In this document: one piece after another, positions 1 to 6,581 of the stretch
Position numbering within the stretch: position 1 is the stretch's first letter
How the letters are laid out: every line of letters starts with the position of its first letter
From: Flavobacteriaceae bacterium
Lineage (GTDB): Bacteria > Bacteroidota > Bacteroidia > Flavobacteriales > Flavobacteriaceae
Assembly: GCA_030694835.1 (NCBI GenBank)
Contig: JAUYUF010000017.1
Span: forward strand, 1 to 9,307
Direction: 5' to 3'
Length of the DNA: 9,307 bases
The notes under the pieces: model-generated
Told to the model about the DNA's origin: nothing
Database searches by the model: none
The model's input: only the letters and a program-made list of their open reading frames with translations
Translations under genes and position numbers: made by a program

Positions 1-28
1 GGAATGTCTAACTGTTAACAATAATTTT

Positions 29-127
29 ATGAAGATTTTTACTATCATTTTAACAATTTTACTAGTTGCAGTATTACTGTATATTTTGTTTATTTACATC
101 AGAAAATTTTTTGACCGAATCTGGTAA
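29..127 (+). CDS. possible 32-residue single-pass membrane peptide
   Basis: An ATG at 29 opens a 32-codon frame ending in TAA at 125-127. The product starts MKIF, has an unbroken hydrophobic stretch at about residues 4-24 (Ile, Leu, Val, Thr, Tyr), then a basic and aromatic tail (IRKFFDRIW). That layout, with the positive charges after the membrane segment, fits a small single-pass membrane protein with a short basic C-terminus. Another plus-strand frame ends in TAA at 16-18, so it may follow an upstream gene lying outside the window. No domain is recognised. AT-rich DNA gives hydrophobic frames by chance, so its reality is uncertain. Confidence 0.35.
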   Translation: MKIFTIILTILLVAVLLYILFIYIRKFFDRIW

Positions 128-136
128 ATTTTACTT

Positions 137-403
137 TTATGGCTTTAAAAATAATTTACTGTGAATCACAAAGCCATATTCTTTTAAAAAGTCAAAAACA
201 TCAAAATCGCCTTCAAAATTTAAAATCTCATCAGAAATAGTTTTTAAACTTACTTGACCACTAAAAGATTTAGTGGTGGAACGCAATCCCGAAACATCAA
301 CTTCTGATATTTTAGAATTATACAATGCATCGTTAATAATAGTATATACAATAGATTTCATAGCAGTGAAATTTTTGCATGAATTTACAAAGAATATATA
401 CAT
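137..403 (-). CDS. small hypothetical protein, 88 residues (74 from the inner Met)
   Basis: I do not recognise this protein. The frame begins at ATG 403 and stops at TAA 137-139. A second in-frame ATG at 361 (Met15) starts a more ordinary soluble sequence, MKSIVYTIINDALYNSK, so the shorter 74-residue form may be the true one; no Shine-Dalgarno sequence settles it. The product is mixed alpha/beta in character, with no signal peptide from Met15. It has an acidic patch (EGDFDVFDF) near residues 64-72 and ends in a basic, hydrophobic tail. It is convergent with the small plus-strand frame at 29-127, only 9 bp apart. The amino acid composition looks coding, but only homologues could confirm it. 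Confidence 0.5.
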   Translation of the reverse strand: MYIFFVNSCKNFTAMKSIVYTIINDALYNSKISEVDVSGLRSTTKSFSGQVSLKTISDEILNFEGDFDVFDFLKEYGFVIHSKLFLKP

Positions 404-570
404 TTTGCAATAGGTAATTGAATTAAGTTATAATATACTTGATATGATTTTTAAAAATGATTTTCTATTCATTTTTGATTTATTTTTTACTCTTAAGTAA
501 CTATATTTTTACTGACTGAAATTCAAGTTATTATTGAAAATATATTTTAATTTAAAAAGCTGTTTGTTAT

Positions 571-741
571 GTTCATTTTCTTTGCTTCTCCAAAGAAAAC
601 GAACCAAAAGAAATGAGCCTTTTAGGATGAATTTTTAAACTACGTTTAAAACCGTCTGTCAAAATCTGCGGTACTGCGTACCTGAATTTCAGATCTTTGC
701 CAGACTATTCTGCCTAAAAGAGTTGCAAAGCGTTACTTTGC
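571..741. repeat. palindrome-rich structured element (possible dispersed repeat or structured RNA)
   Basis: Four structures are visible. Hairpin 1 pairs 571-584 with 591-604, 13 of 14 bp, loop CTTCTC. The second unit can form a three-way junction: an outer stem 619-632/707-720 (12 of 14 pairs) encloses a side hairpin 633-640/644-651 (8 perfect pairs, loop TAC) and a long arm 654-668/690-705 (one mismatch and one bulge). That arm is capped by GGTAC-TGC-GTACC at 670-682. A final hairpin, GCAAAG-CGTTA-CTTTGC, lies at 725-741. The side hairpin and arm fit inside the outer stem with only 1-2 unpaired bases at the junction, which is hard to get by chance. There is no T-run, so it is not a terminator, and no coding frame. 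Whether it acts as DNA or RNA is unknown. Confidence 0.6.
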
Positions 742-902
742 TTATACATAACTCAGGTTAAATAAAAGGGTTTTCCAAACTAACCTTATTCATACAGATT
801 GATAATGCCTAAATTATTTGCAAGTTACTTCAACGGATTTAGAGTGCAAACTGTTATACACTTCTCAAAATACATTCAAATAAACCCCAAGGTTTTATAA
901 AA

Positions 903-932
903 ACAAAAAAAGACTTTATTGCTAAAGTCTTT
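903..932 (-). terminator. intrinsic terminator of the etfB-etfA-acyl-CoA dehydrogenase operon
   Basis: A perfect 9-bp stem, AAAGACTTT (909-917) with AAAGTCTTT (924-932), and a 6-nt loop. On the minus strand it is followed by a T-run at 910-905 and more T after one G. It lies about 65 bp past the stop codon of the acyl-CoA dehydrogenase, the last gene of the operon. The A-rich side facing the plus strand is not clearly bidirectional. Confidence 0.85.
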
Positions 933-997
933 AAATTGGATATACTTTTTAATTATGAGTTAATCTGAACTCATTAATCTTTAATTATATATATTAT

Positions 998-2707
998 TTA
1001 TAACTCTATTTTATATTTTCCAAGATCATTCAGGTTAGAATGGCTTATAAACATGAAATGTCCTGCATTGCGTGCTCGGGCAAATCGTAAAAAGACTTCT
1101 AGTGTTTTCCAATAAGAATGATCGCGTTGCATATCATTCAATAATAAATAACCCATGATTATATTCCCTGCCATTTCTACCAATCTGCGTGCATGAAAAT
1201 CGACAAACTCAGGATTATTATGAACTGTAACTCTTGCTTCGGCTTCTTCATATTCCAACGTCATACTTGTAAGAATTGATCTATAAGATTCTGTTTCTGG
1301 TTTTATCGTTGCTTTATCATATTCTTCAATTTGAGCCAATAAAGCACCAGTTGTTACTCCTTTAATAGCAGCAACAACTTGCAGTTGTGTTGTGCCTTCA
1401 TAAATAGTTGTTATTCGCGCATCTCGATATATTCGTTCAATTGGATAATCTTTCATAAATCCAGAACCACCGTGTATTTGCAATGCATCATATGCAATTT
1501 CATTACAGAATTCTGAGATTAATCCTTTAGCAAGTGGAGTGAATACATCTGCTAGTTTCTGATATTTTTTCTGCTCTTCACGTTCTTCTTTAGTTAAAGA
1601 TCTTTCCGTTGAAATATGAGCTAACGTTTTATACATATCTACAAAACGAGCCGTTTCATAAAGCAAACAACGAGATGCTGTTAACTTAGCATTCATTACT
1701 CCAAGCATTTCATAAATCGCTGGAAATTGAATAATAGGTTTTCCAAATTGTTCTCTTTTATTTGCATAAATTAATGCTTCGCGATAGGCAGCTTCACTAA
1801 TACCAACTGATTGTCCAGCAACTCCAAGTCGAGCACCATTCATCAATGCCATAACATATTTAATTAAACCTAATCTTCGACTTCCACAAAGTTCAGCAGG
1901 TGCATCTTTGAAAACCAATTCACAAGTTGGAGATCCTTTAATACCTAATTTATTTTCTATTCTTCTAACGGTTACTCCTCCACTATTTTTATCGTGAATA
2001 AACATAGAAAGACCGCGACCATCTTTTGTACCTTCTTCAGAACGAGCCAGCACAAGAGAGATATGCGCATCTCCATTGGTAATAAATCTTTTTACACCGT
2101 TGAGAAACCACATTTCTTTATCTTCATCAAAATGCGCTTTTAACATAACAGCTTGCAAATCTGAACCAGCATCTGGCTCAGTAAGAGACATCGCCATAGT
2201 TTCACCTTTACTTACTCTTTTAAGAAAATGTTCTTTCTGATCATCGGAACCAAATTCATTAATGGTTTCTGCACAATCTTGTAATCCCCAAATATTAGCG
2301 AATCCACCATCGGCTCTGGCCACAATTTCACCACCCATAATAAAGGGAACTGTAGAAAAATTAAGTCCATCATATTTCCGAGGAAGTGTAATTCCCATCA
2401 ATCCACCTTTAATAACTGCATCAATATTTTCTTGTGTCCCTTTTGCATAGGCAACACCTCCATCTTTCAATAAAGGTCCATCATGATCAACCGATTCAGC
2501 ATTTGGAGCAATTACATCGCCACTTATTTCGCCAATAATTTCAAGTACTTGTTTGTAACTATCTAAAGCATCTTCAAAATCTTTAGGAGCAAAATCAAAT
2601 TCATCTTTATCTTTGAAATGATCTTCCTTTAGTGTTATAATCCTCTGCATTAGAGGATGTGAAAGTTGAAATTGAAGATGCGGATTGTCTGTAAAAAAAT
2701 TTGCCAT
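998..2707 (-). CDS. acyl-CoA dehydrogenase, 569 residues, long form with extra C-terminal domain
   Basis: A flavin enzyme that introduces the alpha-beta double bond into an acyl-CoA thioester and passes the electrons to an electron-transfer flavoprotein. The N-terminal helical domain covers about residues 40-165. The middle domain carries MSLTEPDAGSD (173-183), the typical FAD/substrate strand motif. The C-terminal helical domain has REQFGKPI (318-325), IHGGSGFMKDYPIER (411-425) and RDARITTIYEGTT (428-440), with Glu437 as the likely catalytic base. Residues about 450-569 form an additional C-terminal helical region, so it is longer than the roughly 380-residue short forms and resembles the long bacterial forms. 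Chain length of the substrate cannot be read from the sequence. The ATG at 2707 gives a normal N-terminus. It is the last gene of an operon, 24 bp after etfA, and is followed by a terminator. Confidence 0.95.
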   Translation of the reverse strand: MANFFTDNPHLQFQLSHPLMQRIITLKEDHFKDKDEFDFAPKDFEDALDSYKQVLEIIGEISGDVIAPNAESVDHDGPLLKDGGVAYAKGTQENIDAVIKGGLMGITLPRKYDGLNFSTVPFIMGGEIVARADGGFANIWGLQDCAETINEFGSDDQKEHFLKRVSKGETMAMSLTEPDAGSDLQAVMLKAHFDEDKEMWFLNGVKRFITNGDAHISLVLARSEEGTKDGRGLSMFIHDKNSGGVTVRRIENKLGIKGSPTCELVFKDAPAELCGSRRLGLIKYVMALMNGARLGVAGQSVGISEAAYREALIYANKREQFGKPIIQFPAIYEMLGVMNAKLTASRCLLYETARFVDMYKTLAHISTERSLTKEEREEQKKYQKLADVFTPLAKGLISEFCNEIAYDALQIHGGSGFMKDYPIERIYRDARITTIYEGTTQLQVVAAIKGVTTGALLAQIEEYDKATIKPETESYRSILTSMTLEYEEAEARVTVHNNPEFVDFHARRLVEMAGNIIMGYLLLNDMQRDHSYWKTLEVFLRFARARNAGHFMFISHSNLNDLGKYKIEL

Positions 2708-2731
2708 AACTCATTTATTAATAATTACAAA

Positions 2732-3751
2732 TTACTTTGTATTTTCTTTATAATATTTAATCATTTTTGGAATCACAGTTTCTACTTTACCTTGTATTAC
2801 GTAGTTTGCAATTTTATTGATTGGGGCATTCGGGTCACTATTTATAGAAATAATTATACTTGATTCTAACATTCCTGCTAAATGTTGAATTTGACCTGAA
2901 ATACCACAAGCGATGTACAATTTTGGTCGTACTGTTATACCTGTTTGTCCTATTTGTCTTTCATGTCCAACGTAGCCAGCATCAATTGCTGCACGTGAAG
3001 CGCCAACTTCACCGCCAATTACGGCAGCAAGTTCATACAATAAACCAAAATTTTCTACAGAGCCAACACCAAATCCACCTGCAACAATTACTGATGAATT
3101 TTTAATATCTACTTTTGATTCTTCAACATGACGTTCAATTAATTTCACTACAAAAGCTGTTTCATCAACATATTTAGACACATCCAAATCGACCACTTTT
3201 CCTTTGTGTTGCGGATTAAAAATAGCTTTTTTCATCACTCCTTCTCTAACGGTTGCCATTTGCGGACGACAATCAGGATTGATAATGGTTGCAATAATAT
3301 TTCCACCAAAAGCGGGTCTAATTTGAAAAAGAAGATCTTTATAAACCTTTTTATCTCTTGTTACTTCGTGGTCTCCAATTTCAAGTTCGGTACAATCTGC
3401 CGTTAAACCACTTTTTAGCGCCGATGAAACACGAGGTCCTAAATCACGACCAATAGTTGTTGCTCCCATTAAAACTATTTGCGGCTTTTCTTCATTAAAA
3501 AGATTTACCAATATTGAAGTGTGTGGCAAAGTAGAATAGGGAGCTAATCTATTATCATCAGCAATAAAGAGCGTATCAACACCATAAGGAAATAACATTT
3601 TTTCATATCCTTTTAGATTGTGCCCAATTAACAGTGCTTCTAGTTTGCAATTCAGTTGATTGGCAAGACTTCGCCCTTTGGTAAGCAATTCAAAACTAAC
3701 ATCAGCAATTTTGCCTTCATCCAGTTCGCAATATACAGTTACATTATTCAT
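2732..3751 (-). CDS. etfA: electron transfer flavoprotein, alpha subunit
   Basis: EtfA pairs with EtfB in the cytoplasm and holds the FAD that exchanges electrons with acyl-CoA dehydrogenase. The protein is 339 residues. The N-terminal alpha/beta half (about 1-200) includes MGATTIGRDLGPRVSS (95-110), the usual EtfA loop. The C-terminal FAD-binding half carries GEVGASRAAIDAGY (247-260), QIGQTG (266-271), GISGQIQHLAGM (283-294) and INSDPNAPI (303-311), all hallmark FAD contacts. No residue of these motifs looks disrupted. It begins 21 bp after etfB and ends 24 bp before the dehydrogenase, so translation from a shared transcript is expected. The ATG at 3751 is preceded by A-rich sequence instead of a Shine-Dalgarno motif, as is common in Bacteroidota. 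Confidence 0.95.
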   Translation of the reverse strand: MNNVTVYCELDEGKIADVSFELLTKGRSLANQLNCKLEALLIGHNLKGYEKMLFPYGVDTLFIADDNRLAPYSTLPHTSILVNLFNEEKPQIVLMGATTIGRDLGPRVSSALKSGLTADCTELEIGDHEVTRDKKVYKDLLFQIRPAFGGNIIATIINPDCRPQMATVREGVMKKAIFNPQHKGKVVDLDVSKYVDETAFVVKLIERHVEESKVDIKNSSVIVAGGFGVGSVENFGLLYELAAVIGGEVGASRAAIDAGYVGHERQIGQTGITVRPKLYIACGISGQIQHLAGMLESSIIISINSDPNAPINKIANYVIQGKVETVIPKMIKYYKENTK

Positions 3752-3772
3752 CTGTTTATGTTTTTTATATTA

Positions 3773-4645
3773 TTAACCAATAATATGTGCGGTAATTAAT
3801 TCTTTCATTAATTCATTGATATCTTCATCATTATCTTCTAATTTCAACGATTCTTTTGCTTGAAAAACAATGTTTTCCACTTTTTTAACTTTTGTAGGAG
3901 AACCTCCAAGTCCAAGTTGAGCACGATCACATTCAATATCATTTACGCCCCATTCCATAATAATTTGATTGTTTCCCATAGATGCTGTAAGATAGTCTTC
4001 ACTTATTTCCTGACTTTCGCTCATAGTTGTGGTGTGTTTATATTTCATTAAACGTTTAGCATGTCTAGGGCGACAATGTGGTGCAGAATTGTTTACTGTA
4101 ATTAAAATAGGAAATGAAGCTTCAAGCACTTCTACTCCACGTTCTAATCTACGCTTAACCTGAATTTTATCATTTGTTAATGAAATGATTTCTTCTGCAT
4201 AGGTAATCTGTGGAATGCCTAATTTTTCAGCCACTTGCGGACCAACTTGTGCGGTATCACCATCAATGGCTTGTCTACCACAAATAATAATATCATATTT
4301 TTCCATTTTCCGGATAGCACAAGAAAGCGCATAAGATGTTGCTAAAGTATCGGAACCTGCAAAAGCGCGATCTGTTAATAAAATACCAGCATCAGCTCCA
4401 CGGTACAATCCTTCTCGAAGGATTTCTGCTGCACGAACAGGACCCATAGTTAGAATAGTAATAGTTGATCCTGGAAATTGATCCTTGATCCGTATAGCTT
4501 GCTCTAACGCATGTAAATCTTCAGGATTAAAAATAGCTGGTAAAACAGATCTATTAACTGTTCCATCAGCTTTCATAGCATTTTTGCCAACGTTTCTCGT
4601 ATCTGGAACCTGTTTGGCAAGTACAATAATTTGATATTCTTTCAT
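3773..4645 (-). CDS. etfB: electron transfer flavoprotein, beta subunit
   Basis: EtfB is the partner of EtfA; it binds a nucleotide, AMP in respiratory ETFs or a second FAD in bifurcating ones. The protein is 290 residues, longer than the roughly 250 of the mitochondrial and proteobacterial type. Visible motifs are KQVPDT (11-16), NPEDLHALEQA (40-50), the nucleotide loop GRQAIDGDTAQVGPQ (123-137), PHCRPRHAKRLMK (189-201) and the EtfB signature region LGLGGSPTKVKKV (244-256). A roughly 35-residue tail rich in Asp, Glu and Lys follows. The DGDTAQVGP form of the loop is, from memory, typical of anaerobe and FixA-like ETFs; human EtfB has a different sequence there. First gene of the operon; ATG at 4645. 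Confidence 0.95.
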   Translation of the reverse strand: MKEYQIIVLAKQVPDTRNVGKNAMKADGTVNRSVLPAIFNPEDLHALEQAIRIKDQFPGSTITILTMGPVRAAEILREGLYRGADAGILLTDRAFAGSDTLATSYALSCAIRKMEKYDIIICGRQAIDGDTAQVGPQVAEKLGIPQITYAEEIISLTNDKIQVKRRLERGVEVLEASFPILITVNNSAPHCRPRHAKRLMKYKHTTTMSESQEISEDYLTASMGNNQIIMEWGVNDIECDRAQLGLGGSPTKVKKVENIVFQAKESLKLEDNDEDINELMKELITAHIIG

Positions 4646-4674
4646 GTGTTTATACTTATTTTTTTATTAGTCAC

Positions 4675-4688
4675 ATGGAACGCTCCAT
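4675..4688. promoter_or_regulatory. small palindrome in the etfB leader, candidate operator
   Basis: ATGGA-ACGC-TCCAT is a 5+5 bp inverted repeat 30-43 bp upstream of the etfB start codon and downstream of the candidate promoter at 4762-4769. On the coding strand it also encloses a five-codon frame, ATG GAG CGT TCC ATG followed by TGA. It could be a repressor site for a fatty-acid-responsive regulator or simply chance; the arms are short. Confidence 0.25.
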
Positions 4689-4761
4689 ATCTTTAATTTC
4701 CTTTTTAAATTTCATTTCATATTATTTTAATTGGCAATTCTACTACTGCTTAAAAGGAGGT

Positions 4762-4769
4762 CAAATATA
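4762..4769 (-). promoter_or_regulatory. candidate Bacteroidota-type promoter -7 element for etfB
   Basis: The minus strand reads TATATTTG, a full match to the Bacteroidota sigma-AB consensus TAnnTTTG. It would place the transcription start near 4755 and leave a leader of about 110 nt before the etfB ATG at 4645. The expected -33 TTTG is not exact; a T-run at about 4787-4792 is nearest to the right spacing. AT-rich context raises the chance of a random match. Confidence 0.4.
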
Positions 4770-4845
4770 ATAAATCTATAGTTTAATAAAAATTTGTTAT
4801 ACTATAATTTGAGAAAAAAGGAATGAAAAATGGAGAATTCATGGC

Positions 4846-4878
4846 ATAAAAAAAGAGACTCTATTTCTAAAGTCTCTT
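4846..4878 (-). terminator. intrinsic terminator facing left, downstream of the restriction-modification region
   Basis: An 8-bp stem, AAGAGACT (4853-4860) with AGTCTCTT (4871-4878), and a 10-nt loop. On the minus strand it is followed by seven T residues (4854-4848). It would end leftward transcription before the etfB promoter at about 4765, insulating the metabolic operon. Its core (GACTTTAGnAATAnAGTC on the minus strand) resembles the terminator at 903-932. Confidence 0.75.
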
Positions 4879-4990
4879 GTTGTAGCGGAAGAACTTGAAT
4901 TATTGAACCCAAAGGAGTTTGTTAATGACTTTTTGAAAATTATAGAGTTCATAAAAATCCAATAAGTTTGGTCCAGCCATTATATAAACT

Positions 4991-5015
4991 TTTTGACCCC
5001 ATAGTGGCCCCTTTA
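4991..5015. repeat. direct repeat copy A, diverged duplicate of 5123-5147
   Basis: Positions 4991-5015 match 5123-5147 at 22 of 25 bases; the shared core is TGGCCCCTTTA with a GACCCC block before it. In copy B the minus strand encodes the last residues KGAIKGS and the stop of the HTH fragment. Copy A would encode KGATMGS in a frame that is no longer joined to it. This suggests a tandem duplication of the 3' end of the old gene, or a repetitive Lys-Gly-rich tail now broken by stops. Confidence 0.5.
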
Positions 5016-5122
5016 TGGTGCCATTTTAAAAAACTAAATTATTTTAAAAAATCAAGTGTTTTTGGCATCTTCTAAATTCATAGTTGATTTTAATCGTGCT
5101 TCTTGGACCCATTTATATTATT

Positions 5123-5147
5123 TTATGACCCCTTAATGGCCCCTTTA
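5123..5147. repeat. direct repeat copy B, at the end of the HTH fragment
   Basis: Partner of 4991-5015, 22 of 25 bases identical and in the same orientation, offset 132 bp. It covers the stop codon and the codons for KGAIKGS on the minus strand. Confidence 0.5.
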
Positions 5148-5455
5148 AATATATATTTGGTCCCAACCCCCGTGGTTCCTGTTTTATCTAAATAGTTAAT
5201 CTCTAAATCGGATAAATATCTACTAGCCGTCCTTTTAGAAACCTTACATATTATTTGAACATCTGTATTAGTTATCTGCCCATTATCCTGAACATATAAA
5301 ACTATAATTTGCAACTCACCTTTTAAACCTTCACTTTCGAGAGTTTCTTTAGTATATCTGTAGATTTTAACCTCAAAATCGGGTGATGTTATATTAAAAA
5401 TTGATGGTGTTATTTTTAATCTTAAATATCCAAGAAAGAATATTAATGATACAAT
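5123..5455 (-). pseudogene. winged-helix HTH fragment, probable gene remnant
   Basis: The minus-strand frame is open from a TAG at 5456-5458 to the TAA at 5123-5125, about 110 codons, but contains no ATG or GTG; the only usual alternative start is TTG at 5314, giving 63 residues. The C-terminal part, ITNTDVQIICKVSKRTASRYLSDL and following, has the helix-turn-helix pattern of a winged helix. It is followed by a wing (GTTGVGTKYIFKG) and a Lys-Gly tail (KGAIKGS). Similar domains sit at the C-termini of Fic-type and AlbA_2/RecG-like proteins, so this may be the tail of a larger lost gene. A GTG-started frame at 5523, in another register, ends at 5446, consistent with a frameshift. A short real protein starting at TTG 5314 remains possible. 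Confidence 0.5.
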
Positions 5456-5517
5456 CTATCGTATCCTTTTATATCTGTTATAGATTTATTTTGATACAGT
5501 TGATGTTTTGATACGAT
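5448..5517. repeat. cluster of GATAC/GTATC motifs in the gap after the DUF2971 gene
   Basis: Four copies of a 5-bp motif occur in 67 bp: GATAC at 5448, 5493 and 5510, and GTATC at 5461. TTTTGATAC is repeated directly at 5489-5497 and 5506-5514 (period 17 bp). ATCGTATC (5458-5465) and GATACGAT (5510-5517) form an 8-bp inverted pair. It may be an operator for the neighbouring HTH protein or a hairpin ending the DUF2971 transcript; there is no clear T-run. Confidence 0.4.
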
Positions 5518-5523
5518 GACCAC

Positions 5524-6555
5524 CTATCTCATTTCAAAAATCTCACCTTCATCGTTCATTTGAGAAATTTTAAAATTGTACTTGTATTGTTCTTTTATAT
5601 CATTTAAAAAAAACATTAAATTAACTTTGTTTTGATTTGAAATATTATAACCTAATATAATATTCCTAATCAATATCTGAGGAAAAGTATCTAAAATATT
5701 AATTTTATTTTCAGGATTTATTAAATCCTGAAAAGGATATCTCTCTTTTAAATATAGTTTGTTGAAATATTTAACCTCTTGATTTGAATTTATATCCTTG
5801 TATATGGTTTTTTGATTGTGGCTTTCATATCGCCCCTTGTCCTCTTTCATCAAGAATCTAATTTCTTCTTCCGACTCAAATATTTTTACCTTATGAAATG
5901 ATTGCATTTCTAATATAAATTCCATAAAATTATTTGGAAAAAAACCATCATGAGTTTTTGAAAATTCTTCAGCTAAAGATTTTAGTCTTTTAATTGGTTT
6001 TAGAGCTTCTTCTCCATATTGTATTTTTCCTAACAGAAAAGAATAAGGGTCTTGCTTATTTATTTCTAGTTCAATAATAGCACCTTTACCTTTATCACCA
6101 TATACTTCCCACATTAAACGATTATGTTTAGTTGAGTCATTTGATTGGCATAGTGATAGGCAAAAAAGATTTTCTTTTGAATGTTTAAGTTTTTTTTGGT
6201 CAAATTTAAAAAGTGGATTACCCTCAAAAACCGAAGCTGCATAGAGTATTTCTTTTTCATCAATTAAATTTCCAAATTCGGACATTCTTAAGAATCCCGA
6301 CTCTAATATCAACTTGAGACCTATTAATGATGTAAAATGTATATATTTTCCATCACCATCATATTCGTAATCTGTACCTTTCAAAAGTTCTCCAGTAGAT
6401 AGTTTTGGTTTAAAAGAATTTGGAGCTTGTTCAGGAGAACCAAACATGGAACTTGATGCAAATCGAGCATTTGGGAAAACCAAATTAATTACTTCAGTTT
6501 TAAATTTCTCTATCTTTCCCCTTGCTTTTTCCCAAGAATCATTTTCTTTTTTCAT
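5524..6555 (-). CDS. DUF2971 domain protein, 343 residues
   Basis: Function is unknown. The family pattern is seen in order: YIHFTSLIGLKLILESGFLRMS (about 71-92, the His-Phe-Thr-Ser start of the domain), NLIDEKE (96-102, the usual N.fnD..E motif), FCLSLC (131-136), MWEVYGDKGKGAII (148-161) and FESEEEIRFL (226-235). About 70 residues precede the domain and about 100 follow; there is no signal peptide or membrane segment. It starts at ATG 6555, only 26 bp after the methyltransferase gene, so the two are probably co-transcribed and it may be an accessory of the restriction-modification system. Proteins of this family often lie in variable regions, but no activity is assigned. The base composition is as AT-rich as the neighbours. 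Confidence 0.75.
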   Translation of the reverse strand: MKKENDSWEKARGKIEKFKTEVINLVFPNARFASSSMFGSPEQAPNSFKPKLSTGELLKGTDYEYDGDGKYIHFTSLIGLKLILESGFLRMSEFGNLIDEKEILYAASVFEGNPLFKFDQKKLKHSKENLFCLSLCQSNDSTKHNRLMWEVYGDKGKGAIIELEINKQDPYSFLLGKIQYGEEALKPIKRLKSLAEEFSKTHDGFFPNNFMEFILEMQSFHKVKIFESEEEIRFLMKEDKGRYESHNQKTIYKDINSNQEVKYFNKLYLKERYPFQDLINPENKINILDTFPQILIRNIILGYNISNQNKVNLMFFLNDIKEQYKYNFKISQMNDEGEIFEMR

Positions 6556-6581
6556 TATCTTAATTGTAATAATATTTTAGT

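Larger units (their letters stand above)
404..997. other. gene-poor interval of about 590 bp between the small hypothetical gene and the acyl-CoA dehydrogenase operon
   Basis: No convincing gene is seen on either strand. Positions 404-570 are very AT-rich and featureless. Positions 571-741 hold a run of hairpins, annotated separately. Positions 755-786 hold a weak 6-bp inverted repeat, AGGTTA/TAACCT, with a 20-nt loop. Positions 787-902 show nothing recognisable. Positions 903-932 are the terminator of the minus-strand operon. A 15-codon plus-strand frame beginning MFIFFASPKKTNQKK at 569 is most likely a by-product of the hairpin at 571-604. Confidence 0.6.
4646..5122. other. intergenic and decayed tract between etfB and the HTH fragment
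   Basis: From left to right it holds the etfB leader and promoter (4646-4800), a minus-strand terminator (4846-4878), a short sequence resembling a degraded tRNA 3' end (4881-4910), and a tract at about 4985-5122 with a partial copy of the end of the HTH reading frame. A minus-strand stretch at 5049-5117 reads YKWVQEARLKSTMNLEDAK without a start codon and ends in TGA. It looks coding-like and may be a gene remnant, but I do not recognise it. No intact gene is present. Confidence 0.5.

Noticed and set aside
138..178. 9-bp inverted repeat TATGGCTTT/AAAGCCATA as a terminator between the convergent small genes
   Set aside because: It lies mostly inside the end of the 88-residue frame, has a 23-nt loop and no proper T-run on either strand; possible but not supportable.
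2262..2450. Plus-strand frame of 62 codons within the acyl-CoA dehydrogenase gene
   Set aside because: It is antisense to a strongly conserved gene and encodes nothing recognisable. The same holds for the plus-strand frames at 2666-2863, 2860-3105, 3206-3406, 3860-4051 and 8716-8904.
4751..4760. AAAGGAGG on the plus strand as a Shine-Dalgarno sequence
   Set aside because: No plus-strand gene follows, and Shine-Dalgarno sequences are rarely used in this type of genome.
4833..4964. Plus-strand open stretch ending LNPKEFVNDFLKIIEFIKIQ
   Set aside because: It has no ATG or GTG start, overlaps the terminator hairpin and is not recognised; probably chance or a very old remnant.
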